Positions 1 through 8,767 of a stretch of 64,000 nucleotides of DNA are shown in pieces. Position 1 is the stretch's first letter, and each line of letters opens with the position of its first letter. The position numbers and the translations under genes are program-made. The DNA is taken from NCBI RefSeq assembly GCF_036964665.1, contig NZ_JBAMDA010000001.1, positions 1,178,001-1,242,000 on the forward strand, given 5' to 3'. This DNA is from Nitrobacter sp. NHB1. GTDB taxonomy: Bacteria; Pseudomonadota; Alphaproteobacteria; Rhizobiales; Xanthobacteraceae. The notes under the pieces were generated by a model. That model searched no databases. It was given only the letters and a program-made list of their open reading frames with translations, and was not told the origin of the DNA.

Positions 1-2137
1 ATGGTCCCGGCCTTCGGAGTTGCGGGTGAATTTGCGGTTTCCGCGCTGAAGTTGCGGCGCCGGGTTTTGACACAGCCCGTGGCGCGGCTGGGCTTGGCAC
101 AACACCACCCCGTCGGACGCTCGGCGATGGTCGAACACCGGAAACTGGTGCCGTCCCAGGACCAGTGGCGGCGGGTTTTGGTGTCGACGCGCCCGGTTCC
201 GGCGGCGTCCCTTTGGTACCGGGCACCGGCAGCGCGTTGGTCTTCGGAATCTGCTTGCTGGCCGAAGCCGAGCCCGACGCTGGCTTGCCAGGCTGCACCG
301 CTGTCGCGGGCGGGTGCCCGGTCGTGGCCGGGGCCGTGGCAGGCGGAGTTGTAGCCGATTGCGGCTTAGCGGGCTGAGCCCGTGTGCCGCCAGCCTTAGG
401 CATCGCACGGCGTGGTCCGGGCGGCTTGCCGGTACGTTCCGTAGCCGATCCAGCTTTCGCAGCCGGTTTAATGGACGCGCTCAGCGGGACTGGCGCTTTG
501 CCTTGTTGAATCAGGGTTGCTTTCCGCATCACCGCGGCAGGTAGCCCGGGTCCTGCATGTGCAGCGGGCTGGCTGACCTGAACTTGCGCGGCCGGGTTTT
601 GCACCGGAGCGGTCTTGTTGCCCGGCGCAACTTTGGGCGCCGCCGGGTTTATCAGAGGCGCCGCCGGATTTGCCGTGGTCGCGGGCGGCGAACGGTTGAT
701 GACGTTGTTGATCACCGTAGTGTTGTGGATGTTGTTGAAGATGATGTTGTTCGGCGGCGGCTGCACATAAGCTGGGGCGCTTACATAGGCAGGTATCGGC
801 ACGAACAACGGACTCGGCAGGTAGAACAATCCGATCGGCGGCGGCGGCGGCTCCAGCACCACGAAGTCCGGTGGCGGCGGCGGCAGGAAAAACACCGGCG
901 GCGGTGGCGGCGGAGCAAAGTCGAAATCCGGATCGCTGAACATCAGCACCGGGCGGTCGACATAGACAATCTCATCCGGCGGCGGCGGCGGCACGTCGTA
1001 ATCCAGAGCCGTGAATGTTTGCGGCGGCTCGAGCGCAGCCGACAGAATCGCGAGCCTGCGCCGCGCATCAGCGGCATGGGGGCCGTGCGGATAGCGCCGC
1101 AAGTATGACCAGTAGGCGTCCGGCGTGTCGGCGCGATAGCTGCGCCGCCAGGTGATCGCCTCACGACGCGCCGCGACGATCGCCCTCACCCGCTTCGCCA
1201 TTGGATCGTGCGGATAGGCGGTAAGGAAATCCTCGTAGCCCTGCAAGGTGTCCCGATCGAGCGCCGCCAGATACGCGTCTGACGCACCGAGATCGCGGAT
1301 CGGTTTGTCGCGCACCGCCGCGACTTGATCAGGCGACGCGGTCGCTGGCGCATCCGGCGCGCGATCGAAGAACATGAACCGCGCATCGTCGACCTTCTGC
1401 GTGTCCCACGGCACCTGCGCGCCCTTGGTGTTCTCGTTGACGCGCAGACGCACCCGATTGAACAACTCGGGAAGCGGCAGGCCGCCGGTGCGGATCATTT
1501 CAGCGAGCGCCTGCGCGTAAACGCCGTATGGCCCCTGCTCTTCCGGCGCGACCGTACCCGGCGCAGCATTGAATGCGACCAGCATTCGCGGATTGGGTTC
1601 GACCAGGGCAAGGCCGCTTGCAATTGATCCATCTTCGACGAACGGCTGCTCGCGCGCGATATCCAGCACGACGATGCTGAGCTTCAACGGCAACGCCGTG
1701 AGTTGGTGCATGTAATCACCGATCCGCAAACCTTCGGTCGGGATATCGGTGTCATGCGTGATCGTCGAATCCACCGGAATGAAATAGTTCTCGCCCGCGT
1801 ACTGGACGCCGTAACCTGCGAGATACACCACCGCGACGGTATCAGGGCCCGATGCTTCCGCTTTCTTCACGAAGTCACGAAAAGCCCCGCGCAGCGTATC
1901 GCCGTCGAGATCGCGCGCGCCGCTGACATCGAACCCGGCCGCTTGCAGCGTCTGCGCGATAAGTCCACCATCATTGGCTGCGGTCGCGAGCGGAGCCTTG
2001 GCATATGCGCCATTCCCGATCACCAGCGCGATACGCTTTTCCTGTTGCTGGGCGATAGCCGCGCTCGGGATCACCGAGCACACACCGAAGAAAAGCAGAC
2101 ACGACACAAAGATTGCGAGACTTCTGTTCAGGCGCAT
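1..2137 (-). CDS. Caspase-fold (peptidase C14-like) secreted protein, catalytically dead, partial at window edge
   Basis: The frame is open from an ATG at 2137 to the window edge, so at least 712 residues are present and the C terminus lies outside. Residues 1-29 look like a signal peptide ending near AIAQQQ. A caspase/metacaspase-like domain follows at about 33-190, with ALVIGNGAY at its start. The usual His of YSGHG is replaced by Tyr109 (LAGYG), and the usual Cys of LDACR is replaced by Ala161 (LDIAR), so the dyad is absent. After about residue 300 come runs rich in Pro, then a long Pro/Ala/Lys-rich tail. Family members with the dyad are cysteine peptidases; this copy is inferred to be a non-catalytic scaffold or binding protein in the periplasm or envelope. 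The fold assignment is firm and the role is unknown. Confidence 0.75.
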   Translation of the reverse strand, partial: MRLNRSLAIFVSCLLFFGVCSVIPSAAIAQQQEKRIALVIGNGAYAKAPLATAANDGGLIAQTLQAAGFDVSGARDLDGDTLRGAFRDFVKKAEASGPDTVAVVYLAGYGVQYAGENYFIPVDSTITHDTDIPTEGLRIGDYMHQLTALPLKLSIVVLDIAREQPFVEDGSIASGLALVEPNPRMLVAFNAAPGTVAPEEQGPYGVYAQALAEMIRTGGLPLPELFNRVRLRVNENTKGAQVPWDTQKVDDARFMFFDRAPDAPATASPDQVAAVRDKPIRDLGASDAYLAALDRDTLQGYEDFLTAYPHDPMAKRVRAIVAARREAITWRRSYRADTPDAYWSYLRRYPHGPHAADARRRLAILSAALEPPQTFTALDYDVPPPPPDEIVYVDRPVLMFSDPDFDFAPPPPPPVFFLPPPPPDFVVLEPPPPPIGLFYLPSPLFVPIPAYVSAPAYVQPPPNNIIFNNIHNTTVINNVINRSPPATTANPAAPLINPAAPKVAPGNKTAPVQNPAAQVQVSQPAAHAGPGLPAAVMRKATLIQQGKAPVPLSASIKPAAKAGSATERTGKPPGPRRAMPKAGGTRAQPAKPQSATTPPATAPATTGHPPATAVQPGKPASGSASASKQIPKTNALPVPGTKGTPPEPGASTPKPAATGPGTAPVSGVRPSPSVRRGGVVPSPAAPRAVSKPGAATSARKPQIHPQLRRPGP

Positions 2138-2306
2138 GATCGTTCTGCCTACCAACAGCCAATATGAACCTCAGGCATTCAGCGCGCGGTTATCTGAATG
2201 TTATTTGAACGAAAAGCGGTCCGAACAAGGCACATCCACAAAGATTGAGATCCGCGAGGCTCTCTCCCTTGAGCAACGCGCAAGAATTTAAGCAGTCGAG
2301 ATTGGC

Positions 2307-5300
2307 TTAGACCGCCTGGACGTCCACCACCCCCGAAACCGCCTTGATTGCGCCTGCGACCTGAGGCGAAACCCGAAAACGGCCAGGAAGCTTTATTTCC
2401 ACCTCGGTTTCGAGGTCCAGCAACATCACCAGCGAGACGTCGCCGTCTCCGGATTGCCTGGAGGCGGGGCCTTTTGCGGACCCGGCCGGGTCATCGTTTT
2501 CGGGCGTCTGAAGTCGCTTTACGATCGAATCGAGCGGCCTGGTATCGCGCAGGAAAATCCGCAAGCCCTTCTGGGTCTTGGCCGCGGCATCGTCCAAGGG
2601 CTCCGCGTGCAGAATGCGGGCGCGAACCTCCTCGCCTTGCAACTCTGCGCCGAGTTGCATCAAAACCGCGGCCCCCGGCTCCAGCACCTCGCGAAATTGC
2701 GCCAGCCCTTCCGAGAACAGCACCGCCTCGAAATGGCCTGTCGGATCGGACAGGCCGACGATACCCATCTTGTTGCCGGTCTTGGTGCGCCGCTCCATCC
2801 GCGAGACGACCGTCGCGGCGACCTTGCTCGCGGTCGCGCCTGTCTTCACCGCACGGGAAAACTCGGCCCAGGACTGGACGCGCAGCCGTTTCAGCGCGGT
2901 TGCGTAGTCGTCGAGCGGATGCCCGGACAGGAAAAATCCGACCGCATCGTACTCGCGCTTCAGCCGATCGGACGGCAACCACGGCTCCGCCTGAGGCAGC
3001 ATGATGGCCGGCGCATCCGCCATACCGCCGAACATGTCGTTCTGACCGAGCGTCGCGGCCTCGTGACTGCGCTGGCACGCGGCAAGGATTGCCTCGGCGC
3101 CGGCGAACACGCCGGCGCGGTTGGGTTCGAGCGCATCGAACGCGCCGGCGGCCGCCAGGCTTTCGATCACGCGCTTGTTGACGGCGCGCGGCGACACCCT
3201 GACGGCAAAATCGGCCAGCGACGTGAACAACCCGCTCTTGCGGGCTTCAACGATCTGCTCGACCGCCTGCGCGCCCACTCCCTTCAGCGCCGCCAGCGCG
3301 TAACAGATGACGCCGTCGCTGACCTCGAAGGTCGCTCCCGAGCGGTTGATCGAGGGCGTTTCGACCTTGATGCCGAGGCGCTGGGCCTCGCTGCGAAACT
3401 CCGAGAGCTTGTCGGTGTTGCTCATATCCAGCGTCATCGACGCCGCCAGAAACTCGACGGGGTAATGCGCTTTCATATACGCCGTCTGGTAGGACACGAG
3501 CGCATAGGCCGCGGCATGGCTTTTGTTGAAACCGTAATCGGCAAACTTCGCCAGCAACTCGAAAATCGTTTCCGCCTGCCCCTTGGGCACGCCGTTTTTC
3601 ACGGAGCCGGCAACGAAGATCGCTCGCTGCTTCTCCATTTCAGCGCGAATCTTCTTGCCCATCGCGCGCCGCAGCAGGTCGGCGTCGCCGAGCGAATAGC
3701 CGGCCATGACCTGGGCGATCTGCATCACCTGTTCCTGATAGATGATGACGCCAAACGTTTCCTTGAGGATCGGCTCCAGCATGGGATGAAGATACTCCGG
3801 CTCCTCTTCGCCATGCTTGCGCGCGCAGTAGGTCGGAATATTCGCCATCGGCCCCGGCCGATACAGCGCGACCAGCGCGATGATGTCCTCGAAACGATCC
3901 GGGCGCATGTCCACCAGCGCCCGCCGCATACCCTGACTTTCAACCTGGAACACGCCGACCACGTCGCCCCGCATCAGCATCTGGTAGCTTGCCGCATCGT
4001 CGAGCGGCAATGTGGCGAGATCGACATCGATATTGCGCTGCTTCAGCAACTTCACGGCAACGTCAAGAACAGTCAGCGTCTTCAGGCCGAGAAAGTCGAA
4101 CTTCACGAGCCCTGCCGGCTCCACCCACTTCATGTTGAACTGGGTCACCGGCATGTCCGACTTCGGATCGCGGTACAACGGCACGAGTTCGCTCAGGGGA
4201 CGATCGCCGATCACGATGCCCGCGGCATGGGTCGAGGCATGACGCGTCAGCCCTTCGAGACGCTGGGCGATATCGAACGCGCGCGCCACCACCGGATCCT
4301 CGTCGCGAAACGCCTGCAGCTTCGGCTCGCTCGCGATCGCGGCGGCCAGAGTCACGGGCGCTGCGGGATTTTGCGGGACCAGCTTGGTCAGCTTGTCGAC
4401 CTGCCCGTAAGGCATCTGCAAGACGCGGCCGACGTCACGCAGAACGCCGCGCGCCTGAAGCGTTCCAAATGTAATGATCTGCGCGACCTGATCGCGGCCG
4501 TAGCGCTTCTGCACGTAGTCGATGACCTCGCCGCGCCGCTCCTGGCAGAAATCGATATCGAAGTCCGGCATCGACACGCGTTCGGGGTTGAGGAAGCGCT
4601 CGAACAGCAGACCGAACCGGATCGGATCCAGATCGGTGATGGTGAGCGCATAGGCGACCAGCGAGCCAGCGCCGGAGCCCCGGCCCGGCCCCACCGGAAT
4701 GCCCTCGGACTTGGCGTGCTTGATAAAGTCCGCAACGATCAGGAAATAACCCGCATAGTTCATGCGGGTGATGACGTCGAGTTCGAAACTCAGGCGCGCG
4801 CTGTAGTCGTCCTCCGTCATTCCCTTTGAGACGCCGTGAACCGCCAGCCGGTTGGCAAGCCCCTCTTCCGCCTGGCGCCGCAATTCGGCAACCTCATCGC
4901 TTTTCGCATCCGCCGCGTTGGCGCCGGCGCCGACCGCAAAATGCGGCAGGATCGGCTTGCGCGTCAGGGGACGGAACGCGCAACGTTCCGCAATTTCAGT
5001 TGTGGACGACAACGCTTCCGGAAGGTCGGCGAACAGCACGGCCATTTCCGCGCGGGTCTTGAAGCGATGATCCGGCGTCAGTTGATCGCGGTCGGTTTCC
5101 GCAACCAGGCGGCCGCCGGCGATGCACAGCAAGGCATCATGGGCCTCATAATCATCGGAGGTGGCAAAATACGGCTCGTTGGTCGCGACCAGCGGAAGGC
5201 CCTTGGCATAGGCGAGGTCGATCAACGCCCCTTCGACGCGCCGTTCCTTGTCGAGGCCATGACGCTGTAACTCGACATAGAGCCGGTCGCCGAAAATTCG

Positions 5301-5810
5301 GGCGAGTTGATCGCAACGTGCAGTCGCAAGAGCGGAATGATCGGCATTGAGCGCCAGCGCCACCGGCCCGTCGGGGCCGCCGGTCAAGGCGATCAGCCCT
5401 TCGTTTTCATCCCGAAGCCACTCCGACTTGATGTGCGGGGTCTGATGTACCGCCGTTTCGAGGAACGCGCGGGAATTCAGCCGCATCAGGTTGCGATAAC
5501 CGGCCTCGCGCGTCGCCAGCAGAACAACTCGGGCGAAGGGAAGCGTGCTGCGCGCATTGGGATCCTGATCGCCGAAGTCGACCGCCAGTTCGCACCCGAC
5601 GATCGGCTGAATCCCGTAACCCGCGACCTTGTCGGAGAATTCCAGCGCACCGAACATATTGTCGGTGTCGGTGAGCGCCAATGCCGGTTGACGGTCGGCC
5701 TTGGCCAGTTCCACCAGTTTCTGAATCTTGATCGAACCCTTCAAAAGCGAATAGGCCGAATGGACGTGCAGGTGGACGAAACCGGCGGCGACGACGGGCT
5801 TCTCGGTCAT
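2307..5810 (-). CDS. dnaE: DNA polymerase III alpha subunit (replicative)
   Basis: This is the catalytic subunit of the replicative polymerase, about 1167 residues and normal for DnaE1. It opens with the PHP domain (FVHLHVHSAYSLLKG), carries the polymerase aspartates in PDFDIDF and the later VKFDFLGLK motif, and ends in an OB-fold and C-terminal region. The N-terminal PHP sequence is of DnaE1 type rather than the error-prone DnaE2/ImuC type. ATG 5810 is chosen; an in-frame TTG at 5822 is the alternative, and neither has a strong Shine-Dalgarno sequence. It lies 158 bp downstream of the LexA-box mini-gene in the same direction, so read-through from that promoter is possible. Confidence 0.95.
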   Translation of the reverse strand: MTEKPVVAAGFVHLHVHSAYSLLKGSIKIQKLVELAKADRQPALALTDTDNMFGALEFSDKVAGYGIQPIVGCELAVDFGDQDPNARSTLPFARVVLLATREAGYRNLMRLNSRAFLETAVHQTPHIKSEWLRDENEGLIALTGGPDGPVALALNADHSALATARCDQLARIFGDRLYVELQRHGLDKERRVEGALIDLAYAKGLPLVATNEPYFATSDDYEAHDALLCIAGGRLVAETDRDQLTPDHRFKTRAEMAVLFADLPEALSSTTEIAERCAFRPLTRKPILPHFAVGAGANAADAKSDEVAELRRQAEEGLANRLAVHGVSKGMTEDDYSARLSFELDVITRMNYAGYFLIVADFIKHAKSEGIPVGPGRGSGAGSLVAYALTITDLDPIRFGLLFERFLNPERVSMPDFDIDFCQERRGEVIDYVQKRYGRDQVAQIITFGTLQARGVLRDVGRVLQMPYGQVDKLTKLVPQNPAAPVTLAAAIASEPKLQAFRDEDPVVARAFDIAQRLEGLTRHASTHAAGIVIGDRPLSELVPLYRDPKSDMPVTQFNMKWVEPAGLVKFDFLGLKTLTVLDVAVKLLKQRNIDVDLATLPLDDAASYQMLMRGDVVGVFQVESQGMRRALVDMRPDRFEDIIALVALYRPGPMANIPTYCARKHGEEEPEYLHPMLEPILKETFGVIIYQEQVMQIAQVMAGYSLGDADLLRRAMGKKIRAEMEKQRAIFVAGSVKNGVPKGQAETIFELLAKFADYGFNKSHAAAYALVSYQTAYMKAHYPVEFLAASMTLDMSNTDKLSEFRSEAQRLGIKVETPSINRSGATFEVSDGVICYALAALKGVGAQAVEQIVEARKSGLFTSLADFAVRVSPRAVNKRVIESLAAAGAFDALEPNRAGVFAGAEAILAACQRSHEAATLGQNDMFGGMADAPAIMLPQAEPWLPSDRLKREYDAVGFFLSGHPLDDYATALKRLRVQSWAEFSRAVKTGATASKVAATVVSRMERRTKTGNKMGIVGLSDPTGHFEAVLFSEGLAQFREVLEPGAAVLMQLGAELQGEEVRARILHAEPLDDAAAKTQKGLRIFLRDTRPLDSIVKRLQTPENDDPAGSAKGPASRQSGDGDVSLVMLLDLETEVEIKLPGRFRVSPQVAGAIKAVSGVVDVQAV

Positions 5811-5968
5811 GGCTTCAGGCAATCATCGGTGCGGAGCTACGTTGACGGCGTGATAAGCCGACTCGACAAAGAATGGTGAGCGCTTGCACCCGCCCTGTCC
5901 ATGCGAAACCCAGGCGCCGGCGGAGCTGTTCCTGTTTTCCCCAGCACGCCCCGGAAAGCCGCACACAC

Positions 5969-6070
5969 TCACGAAAGCTGCGGAATGAGTTGCGCCCAGA
6001 CGGCGATCATCCCGACGAACAGCACGATCGAGGCCAGCGCCGTCACCTCCTCAACGAATAGTCTCAACAT
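5969..6070 (-). CDS. 33-residue single-pass membrane protein under a LexA box (candidate SOS division inhibitor)
   Basis: The frame runs from ATG 6070 to TGA 5969. It starts MLRLFVEEV, continues with a hydrophobic stretch of about 20 residues (roughly residues 10-30, containing ASIVLFVGMIAVWA) and ends PQLS. A strong Shine-Dalgarno sequence, GGAGGAGGG, lies 5-6 nt before the ATG. A perfect GTTC-N7-GTTC sequence (read on this strand) lies 19-33 bp upstream. In alphaproteobacteria that sequence is the LexA operator. Caulobacter SidA, a 29-residue SOS-induced inner-membrane division inhibitor, has the same overall plan. Whether the sequences are related cannot be judged here. The function is inferred from size, topology and regulation only. 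Start and frame are well supported. Confidence 0.75.
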   Translation of the reverse strand: MLRLFVEEVTALASIVLFVGMIAVWAQLIPQLS

Positions 6071-6088
6071 GATTCCCTCCTCCGATCA

Positions 6089-6103
6089 GAACATAACAGG
6101 AAC
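6089..6103 (-). promoter_or_regulatory. LexA box (SOS operator)
   Basis: The plus strand reads GAACATAACAGGAAC, which is GAAC-N7-GAAC, the direct-repeat operator recognised by alphaproteobacterial LexA. It lies just upstream of the Shine-Dalgarno sequence of the 33-residue ORF at 5969-6070, a typical position for repression. Another GTTC is present at 6118-6121 but not at the required spacing. Confidence 0.8.
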
Positions 6104-6234
6104 ATTGTTTATGTTTTGTTCTAAAAGTCAAGGGCGGGTAGTGGGTCAGTTTGAAGAATGACCCCTGTGGTTAATTCTTGACCTGGCTCGCTGCCATCCT
6201 GCGACGAACAAGGAGGACGTGGTATGCAATCGCG

Positions 6235-6768
6235 ATGTTCAAGTTTTTCGAGAAATTTAAAGGAGCGGATACCGCTCTCAGTTTGGGCGGTTGGGTGTGG
6301 AGCGCCTTCCTACTTATCACAGGCCTCACGGGCGCGACTGTGATGGGTTGGGCTCTCTCGCAACTATCGTGGTTTTGGGAAGCGTTTCGATGGGCGGGCG
6401 TATTAGGCGCTGGGCTCATTACGTGGATTCTAATTGGGATAGGACTCAGGCTCTATCAGCCCATTGCGAGATCATCGCGGAAGGCAAAAGGCCCTCCTCA
6501 GCGCATCAGAGGAAAGGTGTTTACAAATGAGGAGGTGATGCTCTCAGGATTTGAATATTATGATTGTGAGTTTCGAAATGTAACGCTTGTCTATGATGGC
6601 GGCATTGGCGGGATTGTTGGCTGCCGCTTTCATGGGTTTATGTTCAAATCAAATATACCCGAAGTAGAAACCTTCGTTCGCCTCCTTCACGATTTAGGGA
6701 TGTTGAAAATTCCTGTTTTTCAAGATGGACAGACGCTCAAACCAAGCAATCCATTCCCGGCAGCTTAA
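6235..6768 (+). CDS. Hypothetical protein with two N-terminal membrane segments
   Basis: This encodes 177 residues. ATG 6235 is chosen because GGAGGACG lies upstream; an in-frame TTG at 6178 would add 19 residues. Two hydrophobic segments lie at about residues 20-42 and 55-75 (the second around GLITWILIGIGL). A soluble C-terminal half contains repeated aromatic/Cys positions (FEYYDCEFRN, VGCRFHGF), which could be a small beta-rich domain. I do not recognise a family. It sits inside the repeat-bounded segment 6136-7679 and has lower GC content than the core genes, suggesting acquisition. It overlaps the 3' end of the convergent transposase fragment by 4 bp. Confidence 0.6.
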   Translation: MFKFFEKFKGADTALSLGGWVWSAFLLITGLTGATVMGWALSQLSWFWEAFRWAGVLGAGLITWILIGIGLRLYQPIARSSRKAKGPPQRIRGKVFTNEEVMLSGFEYYDCEFRNVTLVYDGGIGGIVGCRFHGFMFKSNIPEVETFVRLLHDLGMLKIPVFQDGQTLKPSNPFPAA

Positions 6769-7271
6769 GTCTTTGCGTTTGCCAACAACCAAACTCGCGA
6801 CTTTTCCTTAATCCATTCCAGTGCATCCGCCTCCTTCTCAAATCCGAAGATGCTATCCACTTCCCCGCCGCGCCACAGAACGCTGACCTGATGGCCCTTC
6901 CCGATTGCGTACTGCCGGACCACGAATTGATATTCCGGCTTGAAGTTCGCAAGCTCCCACTGCTCCAACATCGCGACGATGTCGGACACTTCCCACAGCT
7001 TGTCAGTGACGCCCGCAGCCATTGCGGGCGTAACCTTCAAGGTCTGATGGATGCGGACAAAGTTGTAATACATCGTATGGAGCGCAATCGCGGCGGCGTG
7101 GTTTTCGACCTTCTTTGAGAAGGCATTCGTGAGCCGAGTGAACCGGCGTATGTGCATCCGCATCGTGAGGTTGCTGCGCTCAACATATGATGTGCTGATA
7201 TGCTTCTGGTCGGGATTGCCTATCTTCGGCTTCTTATCCGCTCCAAGGCACTTCGCGGGACTGTAGCGAAT
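6765..7271 (-). pseudogene. Truncated IS1-type transposase, C-terminal part
   Basis: The open frame is bounded upstream by an in-frame TAG at 7272-7274 and has no plausible start. It contains the conserved transposase C-terminal segment HISTSYVERSNLTMRMHIRR, then RFTRLTNAFSKKVENHA and YYNFVRIHQTLKVTPAMAAG, as in rhizobial IS1-like/InsB transposases. The N-terminal half, including the first catalytic acidic residues, is missing. The last roughly 60 residues (from FKPEYQFVVRQYAIG) do not look like transposase and may come from fusion with another small ORF. It is non-functional as a transposase. Confidence 0.75.
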
Positions 7272-7304
7272 CTAGCTGGTTGGGGTCCCTAGGGCGTTTG
7301 GGGG

Positions 7305-7568
7305 TCATTCGTCGCCCTTACCACGTTGTAGGAAGAACAGGGCCACCATACCGAGCGGCCAAATGACAAATGCTGTCTTCTCCCAAGCCTTGTAGGCCGC
7401 ATAATCGTCAGCACTATGAGCGAGGCCATGAGTCGAGCAATAGCCGCTCGCGCATGGACTGATAGGTCCATCATGGAACCGACTCGCCCCGTAGGCGAGC
7501 AGAACGAGCATCAGCGCGGGAACGGCGTAACTGGCCACGCGCCGCAAGGATTTGAGGGAAACTGCCAT
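7305..7568 (-). CDS. Small hypothetical membrane protein
   Basis: The protein has 87 residues from ATG 7568; an in-frame TTG at 7622 would extend it. There are two hydrophobic segments, one near the N terminus (AVPALMLVLLAYGASRF) and one at the C terminus (AFVIWPLGMVALFFLQ). The loop between them carries the two Cys of SPCASGYCSTHG, which could form a disulfide or bind metal. I do not recognise the family. It lies at the right end of the repeat-bounded segment and may be passenger DNA. Confidence 0.5.
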   Translation of the reverse strand: MAVSLKSLRRVASYAVPALMLVLLAYGASRFHDGPISPCASGYCSTHGLAHSADDYAAYKAWEKTAFVIWPLGMVALFFLQRGKGDE

Positions 7569-7768
7569 CCCCCGAATATGCGCCTGGAGTCGGTCGTTTT
7601 CCAGCCCGGAACCCTGCCACAATCAAACTGACCCACTACCCAAGGGTCGGTAGTGGGTCAGTTTAAAACATGACCCCTGGAATATTTTGCGTGGTTAATG
7701 CCGAACGAGAAACGGGGAAAAGGCTCGGCGAAGCTCGGCCGGACCTTTGGTGAAATGAACCTCCTGCC

Positions 7769-8518
7769 TCAATCTGGGCGCAGCGCGTCCGCCATCTCCT
7801 GGATGATCGCTTGCGCGGCGGCTTTCGGATCGTCCGCCGCGTAGATGGGTCTGCCCAACACCAGATAATCGGCTCCCGCCCGTATGGCTTCAAACGGTGT
7901 GGCCACCCGCTTCTGATCGTGCCTGGCGCCACCGCTCGGGCGGATACCCGGCGACACGATCATCAGCTTGTTGCTCGTCTGTTTGCGAAGCTCGGCGGCT
8001 TCCAGCGCGGAGGCGACGACGCCGTCGACCCCAACCTCAAGCGCTTTCTTTGCACGGGCAATAACGAGGTCTTCGACGTTGCATTCGAAGCCCATCTCCT
8101 TGATGTCCCCAGCATCCATGCTCGTCAGCACGGTGACGCCGAGAATCTTCATGTCGGAACTGCCGCGGCCGGCGACGGCGGCTTTCATGATGCTCGCAAC
8201 GCCGTGCACGGTCAGGAACGTGATTTTTAACTCGGCTGCCTGTGCGACCGCGCGTTGAACGGTTTCTTCGATGTCGTAATACTTGTAATCCAGGAAGACC
8301 CGCTTGCCCTCGGCGATAAGCTCCCTGGCAAACTCGTTTCCACCGACGAGCTGGAGACCCAGACCGACTTTGTAAAAGGAGACCTCGTCGCCCAGCTTCC
8401 GAACAAGCTTCCTGGCGTCCTCAACCTCCCAAAAATCGAGAGCCACAATCAGCTTTTCACGAGCGCGGTCGAGATAGTGCGAATCGGTCATGCCTCGAAC
8501 TGCCTCAGTGCTTGCCAT
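7769..8518 (-). CDS. pyrF: Orotidine 5'-phosphate decarboxylase
   Basis: This catalyses the last step of UMP synthesis, OMP to UMP plus CO2. It has 249 residues from ATG 8518; ATG 8491 (MTDSHYLDR) is a shorter alternative and GTG 8563 a longer one. The TIM-barrel opening [13 protein letters not shown] is present, followed by the catalytic D-x-K-x-x-D motif in [13 protein letters not shown] and the phosphate-binding region SPGIRPSGG with LGRPIY. The sequence around the catalytic lysine differs from the more usual DLKLHDIPNTV, but the key Asp and Lys residues remain. Confidence 0.9.
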   Translation of the reverse strand: MASTEAVRGMTDSHYLDRAREKLIVALDFWEVEDARKLVRKLGDEVSFYKVGLGLQLVGGNEFARELIAEGKRVFLDYKYYDIEETVQRAVAQAAELKITFLTVHGVASIMKAAVAGRGSSDMKILGVTVLTSMDAGDIKEMGFECNVEDLVIARAKKALEVGVDGVVASALEAAELRKQTSNKLMIVSPGIRPSGGARHDQKRVATPFEAIRAGADYLVLGRPIYAADDPKAAAQAIIQEMADALRPD

Positions 8519-8586
8519 AGGGATTTCCGGGACGCTATGGAGGGTTGACGCAACAGTCGGCACCGGATCCTTGAAATATCGGAATT

Positions 8587-8691
8587 TAGAGCGTTTTCGA
8601 GCGAAGTGGATACCGGTTCGCGTGAAGAAAACGCGTCAAATCAAAATCATAGAGCCTCGCTTCCGATTCCATCAGAAGCGAAAAGGCTTTA
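8587..8691 (+). repeat. Dispersed repeat family A, copy 1
   Basis: This copy of about 105 bp begins TAGAGCGTTTTCGAGCGAAG and ends AAGCGAAAAGGCTTTA. Related copies are at 22022-22126 (minus), 39125-39229 (minus) and 43080-43180 (plus). Each contains the central ACGCGTCAAATCAAAATCAT-like core and a TTC-ATCAGAAGC hairpin near one end. It lies upstream of pyrF. No coding potential is seen. Confidence 0.8.
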
Positions 8692-8767
8692 GGGCCGTGT
8701 TTTGCTACATGAGGCTGCTTCAGGCAAGGATATATGGCGGCAAACGCGGCGTCGTGACCGGCCTGGC

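Larger units (their letters stand above)
6136..7679. mobile_element. Remnant mobile segment bounded by copies of a GGTAGTGGGTCAGTTT repeat
   Basis: Three copies of the 16-17 bp sequence GGGTAGTGGGTCAGTTT occur: plus at 6136-6152, inverted at 7625-7641, and plus again at 7649-7664 (this copy lacks the first G). The first and third copies are each followed within a few bases by ATGACCCCTG (6158-6167 and 7670-7679). Inside are a two-TM protein, a truncated transposase and a second small membrane protein, with base composition poorer in GC than the neighbours. The arrangement looks like element ends left after insertion and decay. I could not assign the IS family of the ends. Confidence 0.55.

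Noticed and set aside
557-1108. 183-codon plus-strand frame rich in Arg
   Set aside because: Opposite the Pro-rich region of the caspase-like gene; an Arg-rich translation is the expected shadow of Pro codons.
2454-4829. 791-codon open frame on the plus strand opposite dnaE
   Set aside because: Antisense to a clear DnaE. Composition follows from high GC and codon bias; the translation is His/Arg/Leu-rich with no motif.
2307-5810. dnaE as the SOS error-prone polymerase DnaE2/ImuC because a LexA box is nearby
   Set aside because: The N-terminal PHP sequence is that of replicative DnaE1, and no imuA/imuB genes are present.
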